NCBI GenBank assembly: GCA_017307755.1
Contig: JAFKGQ010000004.1
Coordinates: 496,001-560,000, forward strand
Direction of reading: 5' to 3'
From: Chitinophagaceae bacterium
Lineage (GTDB): Bacteria; Bacteroidota; Bacteroidia; Chitinophagales; Chitinophagaceae
DNA length: 64,000 nt
Shown here: positions 9,447 through 18,469 of the stretch, piece by piece
Layout of the letters: each line of letters starts with the position of its first letter
Numbering within the stretch: position 1 is the first letter of the stretch
The notes under the pieces: model-generated
Databases searched by the model: none
The model's input: the letters and a program-made list of their open reading frames with translations, nothing else
What the model was told of the DNA's origin: nothing
Translations under genes and position numbers: made by a program

Positions 9447-10919
9447 ATGAAGGTTTATTTTCTTTTTTTGGTAGGATGGGGGCTTCTCTGCGTCGAAGGC
9501 AAGGCGCAAATAAGACCCAATCTTGTCGACGGCAGCGTGGAAGTACAGGGTATACTGGCTACTGCGCACAATACCCCGTTCTGGTTCCGTGCGGGTCAAT
9601 TCGGAAGCATCCCGTTGCCTGGAAGTTCGGGGGCTGTAATCGGTGCGGTACATATCAATTATGACAGTCCCCGCACCCGGCTCATAGACTGGGGGGGAGC
9701 GTTGGAGGTAAGAGGCGATCTGGGAACTACGGCCCGCGCCACGCTTATCGAAGGTTATATGAAGCTCAGGGTTGGTGTCTTCGAACTGAAGGCCGGTCGT
9801 ACGAAAGAGATCATGGGACTGGTGGACACCACTTTGTCTTCCGGCGCTTTTGCCATTTCAGGAAGTGCCCTGGGTATTCCCAAATTACAAGTCTCCATTC
9901 CTGAATATTTCCAGCTGCCCTGGTTAAAGGACCTGTTGGCTTTCAAAGGTAATTTCGCCTATGGCTGGGTGGGAGAAACACCCGTTCAATATGGACATCT
10001 TGCCAGGGGCGCCAATACTTATTTCCACCAATCTTCCCTGTATGTACGACTGGGCAGGCCGCAATGGGCCCTGAAGCTCTATGGAGGGATCAATCACCAG
10101 GTGTTCTGGGGTGATGAGCGGCGGGTGTTCGGTCCGGGCTTTAAGCTTTCCGGATGGGAGTCCTTTCTATATGCCGTCGTCGGGAAGACCTATAATTATT
10201 CCAAGCTCGGCAACCACCTTGGTTCCATCGACATGGGGCTGGACTATGACTTTGGGGATGTGCGGCTCTCTGTCTACCGGCAAAACTTTTACGATGAGGG
10301 GGCCCTCTACCACCTGGCCAATCTCAGGGACGGGCTGCATGGTATTTCCATCACCAATAAGGAGGACAATGGCGAGCTGTTCCATTGGAGCAAGCTGCTC
10401 TTTGAGTTCTTTTGTTCAAAGAACCAGGGGGGGTACCCCGATTCCAGGTACACACCCTCCGGCGACGAGAACTACTATAACAACTATGAATATGCGCAGG
10501 GGTGGTCCTATAAAGGGATAGGGCTTGGCAACCCATTTATCAGCACCCGGACCAGCACCCGGGCGGGACTGCCAAACGATTCCACTGACTATTTTAATAA
10601 CAACCGGGTGGTGGCTTTTCATCTTGGCGCCCAGGGGGCTGTCGACAACTGGTACTTCACGGTGAAATTATCCTATTCCAGGAATTACGGCACTTTCGGC
10701 ACCAGCATATACGGACATTCCACAGGCCGGCTATATGTACCTCCCCATTTCGGTATCTGGCAGGAAGTATCACAGTTCTCCTCCTTCCTGGAAGTCAGCA
10801 GGTCCCTGGGCAATGGGTATAGTCTTGGTTGTCTCGCGGCCCTGGACAACGGCAAGCTGCTGAATAATTCGGGCGGGGTCATCCTTAAGCTGACAAAGAC
10901 ATTTTATCGGGCACATTAA
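9447..10919 (+). CDS. Wzi-like capsule assembly outer-membrane protein
   Basis: About 490 residues with a signal peptide (KVYFLFLVGWGLLCVEGKAQ) and then a pattern of alternating short strands, aromatic girdles and Gly/Asn-rich turns typical of a beta barrel. AHNTPFWFRAGQFGSIP near the mature N-terminus and the size match the Bacteroidota 'capsule assembly Wzi' family, whose enterobacterial relatives anchor capsule at the cell surface. I chose ATG 9447, one base after the previous stop; the frame is open to a TTG at 9432 inside the upstream gene, but that would spoil the signal peptide. Context (polymer export) agrees. Confidence 0.83.
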   Translation: MKVYFLFLVGWGLLCVEGKAQIRPNLVDGSVEVQGILATAHNTPFWFRAGQFGSIPLPGSSGAVIGAVHINYDSPRTRLIDWGGALEVRGDLGTTARATLIEGYMKLRVGVFELKAGRTKEIMGLVDTTLSSGAFAISGSALGIPKLQVSIPEYFQLPWLKDLLAFKGNFAYGWVGETPVQYGHLARGANTYFHQSSLYVRLGRPQWALKLYGGINHQVFWGDERRVFGPGFKLSGWESFLYAVVGKTYNYSKLGNHLGSIDMGLDYDFGDVRLSVYRQNFYDEGALYHLANLRDGLHGISITNKEDNGELFHWSKLLFEFFCSKNQGGYPDSRYTPSGDENYYNNYEYAQGWSYKGIGLGNPFISTRTSTRAGLPNDSTDYFNNNRVVAFHLGAQGAVDNWYFTVKLSYSRNYGTFGTSIYGHSTGRLYVPPHFGIWQEVSQFSSFLEVSRSLGNGYSLGCLAALDNGKLLNNSGGVILKLTKTFYRAH

Positions 10920-10930
10920 AACGAGACATC

Positions 10931-12316
10931 ATGAACAGCCGCTCCAGCAACCTTTTTCGATTTTTCTTCGTCTGTGTCGATCTGCTGGCATTGAACATTG
11001 TTTATTTTGTGCTGGTACTCAGCACCAATAAGGTACAGACAGGTGCGGAGCATCAGTATATGGTCCTGTTCATTGTGGCCAATATGGTATGGCTGCTGGC
11101 CTCTTATTCCACGGCCCTGTATCTTGACAATGCCAGCCTGGACCTCGACCTGTTTGCCCGGCGCACGATGAAGACGATGATACTGTTCATCGTGGTAATG
11201 ATCTGTTTTATCTTTCTTTACCATTTTGCCTATTCCAGGATATTCGTCATGATAAGTTTTGCCGCTTTTTGTACGATCCTGCTGGCTGCCAGGGGAGGGC
11301 TTATAGCAAGGGCTTTCTACAGACAGAAGAAGAATAAGTCTATCAGGAAGGTCGTCATTGTGGGGTATAATACCGTTGCCAAAAAGCTGGCTTATAATTT
11401 TACGGAGAAAGATGGCCGGCTCTCCGTGGAAGGTTATTTCGAAGACCCGCGTCATATCCATGAGCTGTCAGACCGGCCCATCATCGGTGACATCGACGAG
11501 TGCATCAACTATGCCATCAACAACCGGATCAGCGAGATATATTCCACTATTTCGCCAGAGACGAATTCCTCCATCTATGATATGGCTCAGACGGCGGAGA
11601 AGTCCCTTATCAGATTCAAATTCGTACCCGATCTCAAGCTGTATGTCAACCGGGATACGCATCTGGAATACCTGGACGAGCTGCCTATTCTTTCCCTGCG
11701 ACCCGAGCCGCTGGAAGACCTGAGTAATAGTATCAGGAAGCGTGTTTTTGACATCGTCTTCAGCCTTGTCGTCATTGTCTTTGTGCTCTCCTGGCTAACG
11801 CCATTACTTGCCATACTTATCAAGTTGAGCTCGCCCGGGCCTGTGTTCTTCCGGCAATGGCGCTCAGGCAAGGATAACAAGCCTTTCAGGGTCATCAAAT
11901 TCCGGAGCCTGGCCGTCAATCAAGACGCCCATACGAAACAGGTAACCCGGGGCGACAGCCGTATCACGCCGGTGGGTAAATTCCTCCGTAAGACCAACCT
12001 GGACGAGCTGCCGCAGTTCTTCAACGTGCTGGCGGGCGCTATGTCGGTGGTAGGGCCCCGGCCCCATATGCTGCAGCATACTGAAACGTATTCGAAGATC
12101 CTGGGGCAATATATGATCCGTCATTTTGTCAAACCCGGGGTTACAGGTTGGGCACAGGTCAACGGGTTCCGGGGGGAGATCAAGCGGGAGGACCAACTGC
12201 GCAAGCGCATAGAACATGATATCTGGTATCTTGAACATTGGAGTTCCTGGCTGGATATCCGTATTATCCTCCTTACCGGGTATGTAACGATCAAAGGGGA
12301 TAAAAATGCTTTTTGA
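10931..12316 (+). CDS. Undecaprenyl-phosphate sugar phosphotransferase (WcaJ/WbaP-type)
   Basis: A 461-residue initiating enzyme that transfers a hexose-1-phosphate onto undecaprenyl phosphate in the inner membrane. The first ~135 residues hold four membrane helices; then comes a Rossmann-like domain (KVVIVGYNTVAKKLAYNF). The catalytic bacterial sugar transferase domain begins at KRVFDIVFS with a membrane re-entrant segment, followed by SSPGPVFFRQWRSGKDNKPF, RKTNLDELPQFFNVL, SVVGPRPH and KPGVTGWAQVNGFRGE, all strongly conserved. It is the last gene of the operon. Glucose or galactose phosphate is the usual substrate; which one is not visible. Confidence 0.94.
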   Translation: MNSRSSNLFRFFFVCVDLLALNIVYFVLVLSTNKVQTGAEHQYMVLFIVANMVWLLASYSTALYLDNASLDLDLFARRTMKTMILFIVVMICFIFLYHFAYSRIFVMISFAAFCTILLAARGGLIARAFYRQKKNKSIRKVVIVGYNTVAKKLAYNFTEKDGRLSVEGYFEDPRHIHELSDRPIIGDIDECINYAINNRISEIYSTISPETNSSIYDMAQTAEKSLIRFKFVPDLKLYVNRDTHLEYLDELPILSLRPEPLEDLSNSIRKRVFDIVFSLVVIVFVLSWLTPLLAILIKLSSPGPVFFRQWRSGKDNKPFRVIKFRSLAVNQDAHTKQVTRGDSRITPVGKFLRKTNLDELPQFFNVLAGAMSVVGPRPHMLQHTETYSKILGQYMIRHFVKPGVTGWAQVNGFRGEIKREDQLRKRIEHDIWYLEHWSSWLDIRIILLTGYVTIKGDKNAF

Positions 12317-12346
12317 ATCCCCGCCTGCCGATGAACAGGCATTCCT

Positions 12347-12601
12347 CTATTTATACCTCACCTTATACCCCAGGATGATCAGAGCGAACAGGAGCGTGAT
12401 CCCATTAGCAAGATAGACGGGAAGGTTGTCCGTGAATATGCCGTAGAGGAGCCAAAGCAGGGTCCCGAAGGTGAATAGCGCATACATTGACAGGGATATG
12501 CTTTGGGTGTCCTTTGTGCGGATGGTCTTTATTGCCTGGGGAAGAAAGGAGAAGGTGGTGCAGGCCGCGGCCAGCAGACCGATGAGGGTGATGAAGGTCA
12601 C
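12347..12601 (-). CDS. SemiSWEET-type sugar transporter
   Basis: An 84-residue protein with three hydrophobic helices and the PQ-loop motif FLPQAIKTIRTKDTQSIS, matching SemiSWEET proteins, which dimerise to form a facilitative sugar pore in the inner membrane. Length is typical (~85-90). The start is a GTG at 12601; no better ATG exists in frame. It lies alone on the minus strand, convergent with the polysaccharide operon (30 bases apart) and divergent from the gntR gene. A weak hairpin (GCCTG at 12323-12327, CAGGC at 12336-12340) lies in the convergent gap. Confidence 0.85.
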   Translation of the reverse strand: MTFITLIGLLAAACTTFSFLPQAIKTIRTKDTQSISLSMYALFTFGTLLWLLYGIFTDNLPVYLANGITLLFALIILGYKVRYK

Positions 12602-12654
12602 GGGAAGAATTTTGAGGTAAGATACGGTTTTTTCACAGCGTGGGGGAGAAGATG

Positions 12655-12669
12655 TAATTTGTCCTACAT
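12655..12669 (+). promoter_or_regulatory. Probable gntR promoter -7 region with operator core
   Basis: A TAATTTG at 12655-12661, one base short of the Bacteroidota -7 element TAnnTTTG, runs into GTCCTACAT (12661-12669). The same nine bases occur, inverted, in the 17-bp inverted repeat at the susC promoter (13483-13491). The site is 31 bases before the gntR start, where a bound repressor would block transcription, so autoregulation is the likely meaning. Confidence 0.5.
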
Positions 12670-12699
12670 TTAAACGATATTTGAGGAAATTACACCTGC

Positions 12700-13392
12700 A
12701 TGGCGAACAACGTGTTGAATAAGGAACTTGGTCCCATCGTCCAGAAGACCATGGCGGATGTGGTGGAGATCCGGTTAAGGGAATACCTAAAGGAGAAATC
12801 CTTTAAGCCGGGGGACCCACTGCCCAAGGAGTTGGAGATCGCTCAATCGTTGGGGGTGAGCAGGAATGTGGTGCGGGAGGCGCTCAGCCGGCTGCGTATG
12901 CTGGGCATGGTGGAGACAAAGAAGAAGAGGGGGATGGTACTGTCCCGCCCGGATATCCTCAGTTCTTTTGAAAGGGTGCTGGACCCTCTTATCATCGGTG
13001 AAAGCACGCTCCAGGATATTTTTGAGATCCGTCTTACCCTTGAAGTGGGGCTGGCCGACCTCCTTTACCTCCGCAAGACAAAAAAGGATGTGGAAGAACT
13101 GGAGCAGATAGCCAGGAACCAAAAGGTGACCAGCGGCCGACAGACCTTTCGCATCAAGAATGAAATAGCCTTTCACGGAAAGATATACCAAATGACGGGG
13201 AATGAGACGCTACAGCGTTTTCAAAACATGCTACTCCCTGTTTTCGGCTACCTCGTCAGCCTTGAAAAAGTCCCCATCATCGGCAAAGTATCCCATCTCG
13301 ACCTGGTAGAGATATTAAAGCATGGCTCCAAGGAGGAGTTCCGCCAGGGGATGCTGCAGCACCTGGAGCATCATTTTGCCAAACTAAAATAA
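12700..13392 (+). CDS. GntR/FadR-family transcriptional regulator of the sialic-acid locus
   Basis: A 230-residue regulator. The N-terminal winged helix spans residues ~15-80 (FKPGDPLPKELEIAQSLGVS, then RNVVREALSRLRMLGMV), the C-terminal FCD ligand-binding domain ~100-225 (IFEIRLTLEVGLADLLYLRK, then AFHGKIYQMTGNETLQRF and LEHHF with likely metal-binding His). FadR-subfamily members usually bind sugar acids or other carboxylates. It sits directly upstream of the susC-susD-lyase-symporter-esterase run, as NanR does in enterobacterial sialic-acid loci, so sialic acid or a breakdown product is a reasonable effector (inference). Confidence 0.88.
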   Translation: MANNVLNKELGPIVQKTMADVVEIRLREYLKEKSFKPGDPLPKELEIAQSLGVSRNVVREALSRLRMLGMVETKKKRGMVLSRPDILSSFERVLDPLIIGESTLQDIFEIRLTLEVGLADLLYLRKTKKDVEELEQIARNQKVTSGRQTFRIKNEIAFHGKIYQMTGNETLQRFQNMLLPVFGYLVSLEKVPIIGKVSHLDLVEILKHGSKEEFRQGMLQHLEHHFAKLK

Positions 13393-13447
13393 ATCCTCTA
13401 AATAGGGGGAAGTAACAGGCATTCCAGCCCGGCCGTCCAAATTTTTT

Positions 13448-13480
13448 TTTGGCAGGAAAGGGATTTTATTTCTACATTTG
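13448..13480 (+). promoter_or_regulatory. Promoter of the sialic-acid susC operon
   Basis: TTTG at 13448-13451, a 21-base spacer and TACATTTG at 13473-13480 match the Bacteroidota housekeeping promoter TTTG-N(19-21)-TAnnTTTG. The expected start point lies about 70 bases before the susC ATG, inside the inverted repeat that follows. Confidence 0.72.
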
Positions 13481-13496
13481 TTATGTAGGACATAAC
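13480..13496 (+). promoter_or_regulatory. Inverted-repeat operator, probably for the GntR regulator
   Basis: GTTATGT-AGG-ACATAAC is a perfect 7-bp inverted repeat with a 3-bp centre. It begins on the last base of the -7 element and covers the expected transcription start, the classic place for a repressor. Its core (ATGTAGGAC) recurs inverted at the promoter of the adjacent gntR gene. Confidence 0.65.
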
Positions 13497-13560
13497 TACT
13501 AATATACTTTATCCTTCCCAAAACATTTTATCAACTGTTTTCAAAACGATTCAACTGCGT

Positions 13561-16500
13561 ATGAAAAGTTTATCATTTCTCCTTCCGCTGCGGTCGCTCA
13601 TCCTGATCGCAGTATTATTTCTCACCCGGCAATCCTTCGGACAGACAGGGCCTCTCACAGGAAAGGTCGTCGACAGTACGGGCAAAGGTCTGGAAGGGGT
13701 CAGCATCATCGTAAAGGGTCAGAAAAAGGCTACTACCACGGATGCATCGGGGGCTTTTAGCCTGGCGATCCCTGCCGCACGGGTCACGTTGGTCATCTCG
13801 GCCGTGGGGTATGCTTCGCAACAGGTTATAGTGAGCGCGGAGCAGCATGAGATCTCCGTTATACTTAACCGCAGCACGGAGGCCATGCAGGACGTCATCA
13901 TCGTAGGGTACACACAGCAAAGCCGGGCGAAGACTACTGCTGCCGTCAGCAAACTGGACATGGCGGAAATGAAGGATGTCTCCAGCCCCAACCCGGTGCT
14001 GGCCTTGCAGGGCAAACTGCCCGGGGTATCAGTCCCCGTCAGCTCCGGCCAGCCAGGCGCCTCGCCTGTGAATATCATCATCCGGGGCGGTACCAAGCTG
14101 AATGTGTATGGGACGGGCATTGGCAATAGCAGCGGCAATGCCGTCGGCAGCAGCGACGCCACCAGTCCCCTGGTGATCGTGGACGGGGTCTTCCGACCCA
14201 TGGCGGATGTCAATCCTTTCAACATCGAATCGCTGCAGGTGATGAAGGATGCGGCCGCTACTTCCATTTATGGAGCTCAGGGAGCCAATGGGGTCATAGT
14301 GGTAAAGACGAAGAGCGGTAGATACAACAAGAAGATGACTTTAACGATGAACCATCGCACTACCTGGGAAACCAATTCGCGGACGCTGAACTATATGAAT
14401 GCCGAGCAATACCTTCGGCTGGCACGCACCACGGTGTTCAATACGCACGACGCACTGAACAAGGACAACCTGCTCAACAAGGGCGGCTTTTCCGCCGGCA
14501 CCAAGGTATATACGGCCAAGGGACAATACGGCAAGGACATCAACCTCACCGCCCTTTATGACAATATCGTGGCTATTGAAGGGCAGGACTATGTAGACGG
14601 CCTGCTAAAGAAAGGATGGAAGACGATGGACGACCCCATCAATCCGGGCACCAAGCTCCTGTATGCGGACAACCATTACCAGGATCTGCTGTGGAACACG
14701 GGTGTCACCAACAACGAGAATATTTCCGTCGACGGCGGCAGCGACAAGGCCAGCTATTTCGTCAGCGCCAACTATATCAACCAGGCGGGCACCTTTGTCG
14801 GTACGAACTACAAACGCTATGATGTACTGGGAAATCTCAGCTACAGGCCGACTGACAATTTCAAACTGGACATCATGGCTAACTACCAGAACATCCTGCC
14901 CAACTATGTTGCCGGCTTTGTGAACGAGCTGATCCGGGGCACACGTATCACACCGCTGATCCGTATCTTCAAAGACAACGGCGACCCCACGGTGGGTGAG
15001 TTGTGGACGGTAGTCAACCGATTCCATACCTTGAAATACGACCAGACCCGGGTATCCACCGAAAGGTTTGTCAACAGGGTCGCCGGCGACTGGACCATTA
15101 TTCCCGGACTGCACTTTAAGCCTTCCGTATCCTACTATGCGCAGAACTACACGTATATGTTCATGCGTAAGGCAACACCTGCCGACGAGGTACAGCCTTC
15201 CACGCAGCGGCAGAAGAACGAGAATATCAATAACACCCGGCAGTTGATGACGGACCAAATCCTCCAGTACGACTTTAACCTGGGCATCAATCATCATTTT
15301 ACCGCGTTGACCGGCTTCAACTACACCCGCAAGACAGGCAATACGGTGACGATAGGCACCCAGCGGGCCAGCAACGATTATGTCTTTACCATTGCCGAGC
15401 CTTCTACTACCAGCATCAGCGGCACGGTCTTTACCAATGTCACTGACCTGGGTACTACATTATCGGAACAGCGTTCTGCCAGCTATTTTGGTCAGATGAA
15501 CTATGACTATGACGGAAAGTATCTTTTTAGCAGCTCGCTACGTTACGACGGCTTCTCAAATTTTGCACCGGAAAATAAATATGCGCTTTTCCCATCAGCG
15601 GCCGTGGGCTGGAATGTCGCCCGGGAGAAATTCTGGCATGTGACGTCTGTCAGCACCCTGAAACTGAGAGCCAGTTGGGGTCAGGCCGGTCTCAGCGACC
15701 TGGACCTCACCGACACTTATGGCGGCTATTCAGCCACACAATATGCGCAAAACTCGGGTATCCTCCGCGGCAATCTTGCCAACCCCAATCTAAAATGGGA
15801 AACTACGGAGACGACGGACCTGGCTGCTGAAATAGGCCTGTTCAAGGACAGGGTCAACCTGGTAGTGGATTATTATAATAAATTGACGAAGGACCGGCTG
15901 GACTCCAAACCCCTTCCTTCGGAAGCGCCTTTCTCCAGCATTACCTATAATAACGGCACGCTTCGCAATAGGGGCGTGGAAATAGGGCTGGAAGCACAGG
16001 TTATCCATGCCGGCGCTTTTAGCTGGAAAACGAATTTCTCTTTTGCCTTTAACCGCACGGTGATAACGAAACTACCTGCCAATGGTCACCCCAGGAACCG
16101 GCAGAACGGCCAGGTGGTATGGGATCCCGGCACCAAGCAAAATATAGAACAGGGAGGATATGCGGAAGGTGAACGTCCCTTTGGCATCTGGGCCTTCAAG
16201 GTGCTGGGCGTATTCTCCACCGACGCGGAAGCCGCTGCCTGGAATGCAAAGATCAAGGATAACCTGGCATCCCCTTCAGGCATCACTGTTGGCAAACATG
16301 CCGGTGACTATATTTTCGCCGATGTCAATGGGGACGGGGTCATCGATCAGAAGGACCAGGTCTTTATGGGTTATCGCACGCCCAGCATTCTTGGCGGTAT
16401 GCAAAATACCTTTTCCTGGAGAGGCATCTCCATGCGCATCACCATGGACTATGCCCTGGGGCACATGATCAGCAATGGCGCACTGGCCCGCAGTCTGGGA

Positions 16501-16920
16501 CAAGGACGTGCTTATAACGAAGGCGCGCCCAGGGAAGCGCTAGGCCCCGATATCTGGCAGAAGGAAGGAGATGTAGGTAAAAAATACGCCCGCTTCTCTT
16601 TTGCAGACTATGATTTCGGGCAACGTAACTATCTCCGCAACGCCTCGCTGGGCACCAACTACACCTATTCTTCCGACGTATCGACCATGATCCAGAAGGG
16701 CGACTTTCTCGCCTTCCGGGAGATATCCATCGGTTACGATATACCAAAGGACCTGCTCCGCAGAGCACATATAGTGGGATTGAATGTCTTTGCCAGTGTG
16801 AACAACATTGGCTATATCACGGGCTATAAGGGTTTCAACCCCGAGACTTACACAGGTGTCGACGGCGGCGGCTATCCCCGTCCAAGACAGTATTCCTTAG
16901 GCGCTACCCTGAAATTTTAA
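13561..16920 (+). CDS. SusC/RagA-type TonB-dependent outer-membrane transporter (sialic-acid locus)
   Basis: A 1119-residue SusC-family barrel that imports oligosaccharides together with its SusD partner. Order: signal peptide (LILIAVLFLTRQSFGQ), a carboxypeptidase-regulatory-like domain (GKVVDSTGKGLEGVSIIVKG, residues ~30-110), the VIIVGYTQQ linker, a plug domain (~125-250, with VIVDGVFRP, then IYGAQGANGVIVVKT), and the long barrel ending in the usual aromatic-terminated strand (ATLKF). Length and order are normal for the family. The SusD gene follows by 12 bases. Genes downstream predict sialylated glycans or free sialic acids as cargo. Confidence 0.95.
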   Translation: MKSLSFLLPLRSLILIAVLFLTRQSFGQTGPLTGKVVDSTGKGLEGVSIIVKGQKKATTTDASGAFSLAIPAARVTLVISAVGYASQQVIVSAEQHEISVILNRSTEAMQDVIIVGYTQQSRAKTTAAVSKLDMAEMKDVSSPNPVLALQGKLPGVSVPVSSGQPGASPVNIIIRGGTKLNVYGTGIGNSSGNAVGSSDATSPLVIVDGVFRPMADVNPFNIESLQVMKDAAATSIYGAQGANGVIVVKTKSGRYNKKMTLTMNHRTTWETNSRTLNYMNAEQYLRLARTTVFNTHDALNKDNLLNKGGFSAGTKVYTAKGQYGKDINLTALYDNIVAIEGQDYVDGLLKKGWKTMDDPINPGTKLLYADNHYQDLLWNTGVTNNENISVDGGSDKASYFVSANYINQAGTFVGTNYKRYDVLGNLSYRPTDNFKLDIMANYQNILPNYVAGFVNELIRGTRITPLIRIFKDNGDPTVGELWTVVNRFHTLKYDQTRVSTERFVNRVAGDWTIIPGLHFKPSVSYYAQNYTYMFMRKATPADEVQPSTQRQKNENINNTRQLMTDQILQYDFNLGINHHFTALTGFNYTRKTGNTVTIGTQRASNDYVFTIAEPSTTSISGTVFTNVTDLGTTLSEQRSASYFGQMNYDYDGKYLFSSSLRYDGFSNFAPENKYALFPSAAVGWNVAREKFWHVTSVSTLKLRASWGQAGLSDLDLTDTYGGYSATQYAQNSGILRGNLANPNLKWETTETTDLAAEIGLFKDRVNLVVDYYNKLTKDRLDSKPLPSEAPFSSITYNNGTLRNRGVEIGLEAQVIHAGAFSWKTNFSFAFNRTVITKLPANGHPRNRQNGQVVWDPGTKQNIEQGGYAEGERPFGIWAFKVLGVFSTDAEAAAWNAKIKDNLASPSGITVGKHAGDYIFADVNGDGVIDQKDQVFMGYRTPSILGGMQNTFSWRGISMRITMDYALGHMISNGALARSLGQGRAYNEGAPREALGPDIWQKEGDVGKKYARFSFADYDFGQRNYLRNASLGTNYTYSSDVSTMIQKGDFLAFREISIGYDIPKDLLRRAHIVGLNVFASVNNIGYITGYKGFNPETYTGVDGGGYPRPRQYSLGATLKF

Positions 16921-16932
16921 AAATATTACCAT

Positions 16933-18414
16933 ATGCAAAAGCTTGTCAATATATTCTTTTTGTCCGCCGCTTTATCAATGCTGGCTACGGGATGTAAGAA
17001 GATGCTGGAAGTAACTCCTCAGTCCAACATCACCGACCAGAACTATTTCACCAGTCAGGGTGATTTCGAGCCTTATGTAGTAGGGATCTATACCCAGATG
17101 CGCAGTCTGGCGAACAATGTCACTTATGGAACGGAAAGAAGTGAGGAACTGATACCGGCGCTGAATTCCCGGTTTACGACAGCCTGGTCGCAAATCATCT
17201 CTCCTTCCACGGGAGCGCTCGACTACAACGCCTGGTATAAGGCCATCGGCAACTGTAACCTGCTGCTGTATAAGATCAAGGGTTTTAGTTTTTCCGATGC
17301 CCCTGACACGAAGGCGCGGATACTGGCAGAAACCTATAGTCTCCGGGCCTATTTCTTTTTTCATCTTACCCGTATCATCGGCGATGCGCCGCTGATGCTG
17401 CAGGCAGTGGTAGACGATAAGGTGCCGCTGCTGGCCCGTTCGCCTGCTACAGACGTTATCAAACAGGTGAATTCCGACCTGGACAGCGCCATCCTGCTCC
17501 TCAAATCCATGAGCAACTTTTCTCCCAAAACCTATGCTTCCAAATATCGCTTTGCTTACGGATCGGTGCAGGCGCTAAAGGCGGATGCCAACCTTTGGAG
17601 CGCCAAGGTGCTGGGCGGTGGAGATGCCGCCCTCAATAATGCTATTGCGGCCATCAACGAAGTGCAGTCAACAGGTCTGTCACTGAACACAGATTTTAAG
17701 AATGTGACGCAGCCTCGTGCATCGGCCAACCCCGAAGTGGCCCTGGCGGCCTTTTATTTGCGGGATGAGACGGGAGCCAACTATGGCCTTAATGCTTTGC
17801 CTTATTTTACAGCGGGTGTACAGGGTGCACTTAACCTGGACAGCCTACCGTATGTACTGACCACCAGTAATGGCCAGGGTGCCTACCAGATCAGCCCCCT
17901 GTCAAGGGGGCTTTTCAGCGCGAATCCTAATGACAAGCGCATCCCTTATACATGGGTGACGGAAAGACAAGCCTCAGGGCCGAAGATCTCCTGGATCACA
18001 AAGTACCCCGGGACAAAATACACAGACGACAGGGTATCGGACAATGATATCATCATGTACCGGCTTGCGGATATCTATCTGATGAAGGCGGAAGCCTTCG
18101 CCGCCCTGTCCGCGCCTAATACGGATTCGGCTATCGCATATCTGAACAAGGTCCGTCAGCGGGCCGGCAATGGCGATTACACCGGAGCGACGGATAAGCT
18201 GACCGTGGAAAAAGAAATATTGAATGAAAGGGGAAGAGAATTATTTTTTGAGAACAAACGCTGGTATGACCTCGTGCGCTTTCATAAAGAAGGCGTCATC
18301 AATGTCTACCAATATGTACCCAACCTGGTGGGGAAGACCACACCGTTGTACTGGCCGTTGAATTCCACCGTGCTGGGGGGCAACAGCAAATTGAACCAAA
18401 CGGATGGGTACTAA
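16933..18414 (+). CDS. SusD/RagB-type surface glycan-binding lipoprotein (sialic-acid locus)
   Basis: A 493-residue lipoprotein: signal peptide ending in lipobox LATGC (Cys21), then KKMLEVTPQSNIT, the standard SusD opening. TPR-like helices follow (ETYSLRAYFFFHLTRIIGDAP near 135), and the C-terminus has IMYRLADIYLMKAEAFA and LNERGRELFFENKRWYDLVR, both family hallmarks. It would form the lid over the SusC barrel encoded just upstream and help capture the ligand at the cell surface. A 55-base gap separates it from the lyase gene. Confidence 0.95.
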   Translation: MQKLVNIFFLSAALSMLATGCKKMLEVTPQSNITDQNYFTSQGDFEPYVVGIYTQMRSLANNVTYGTERSEELIPALNSRFTTAWSQIISPSTGALDYNAWYKAIGNCNLLLYKIKGFSFSDAPDTKARILAETYSLRAYFFFHLTRIIGDAPLMLQAVVDDKVPLLARSPATDVIKQVNSDLDSAILLLKSMSNFSPKTYASKYRFAYGSVQALKADANLWSAKVLGGGDAALNNAIAAINEVQSTGLSLNTDFKNVTQPRASANPEVALAAFYLRDETGANYGLNALPYFTAGVQGALNLDSLPYVLTTSNGQGAYQISPLSRGLFSANPNDKRIPYTWVTERQASGPKISWITKYPGTKYTDDRVSDNDIIMYRLADIYLMKAEAFAALSAPNTDSAIAYLNKVRQRAGNGDYTGATDKLTVEKEILNERGRELFFENKRWYDLVRFHKEGVINVYQYVPNLVGKTTPLYWPLNSTVLGGNSKLNQTDGY

Positions 18415-18469
18415 AAATGGGTGCTTTATACAGGGAAGAGAGAAAACAAAACATCGCTAAACAATAACT

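Noticed and set aside
12323..12340. Hairpin between the polysaccharide operon and the SemiSWEET gene as a terminator
   Set aside because: The stem is only five base pairs and no T-run follows; kept only as a note in the SemiSWEET entry.
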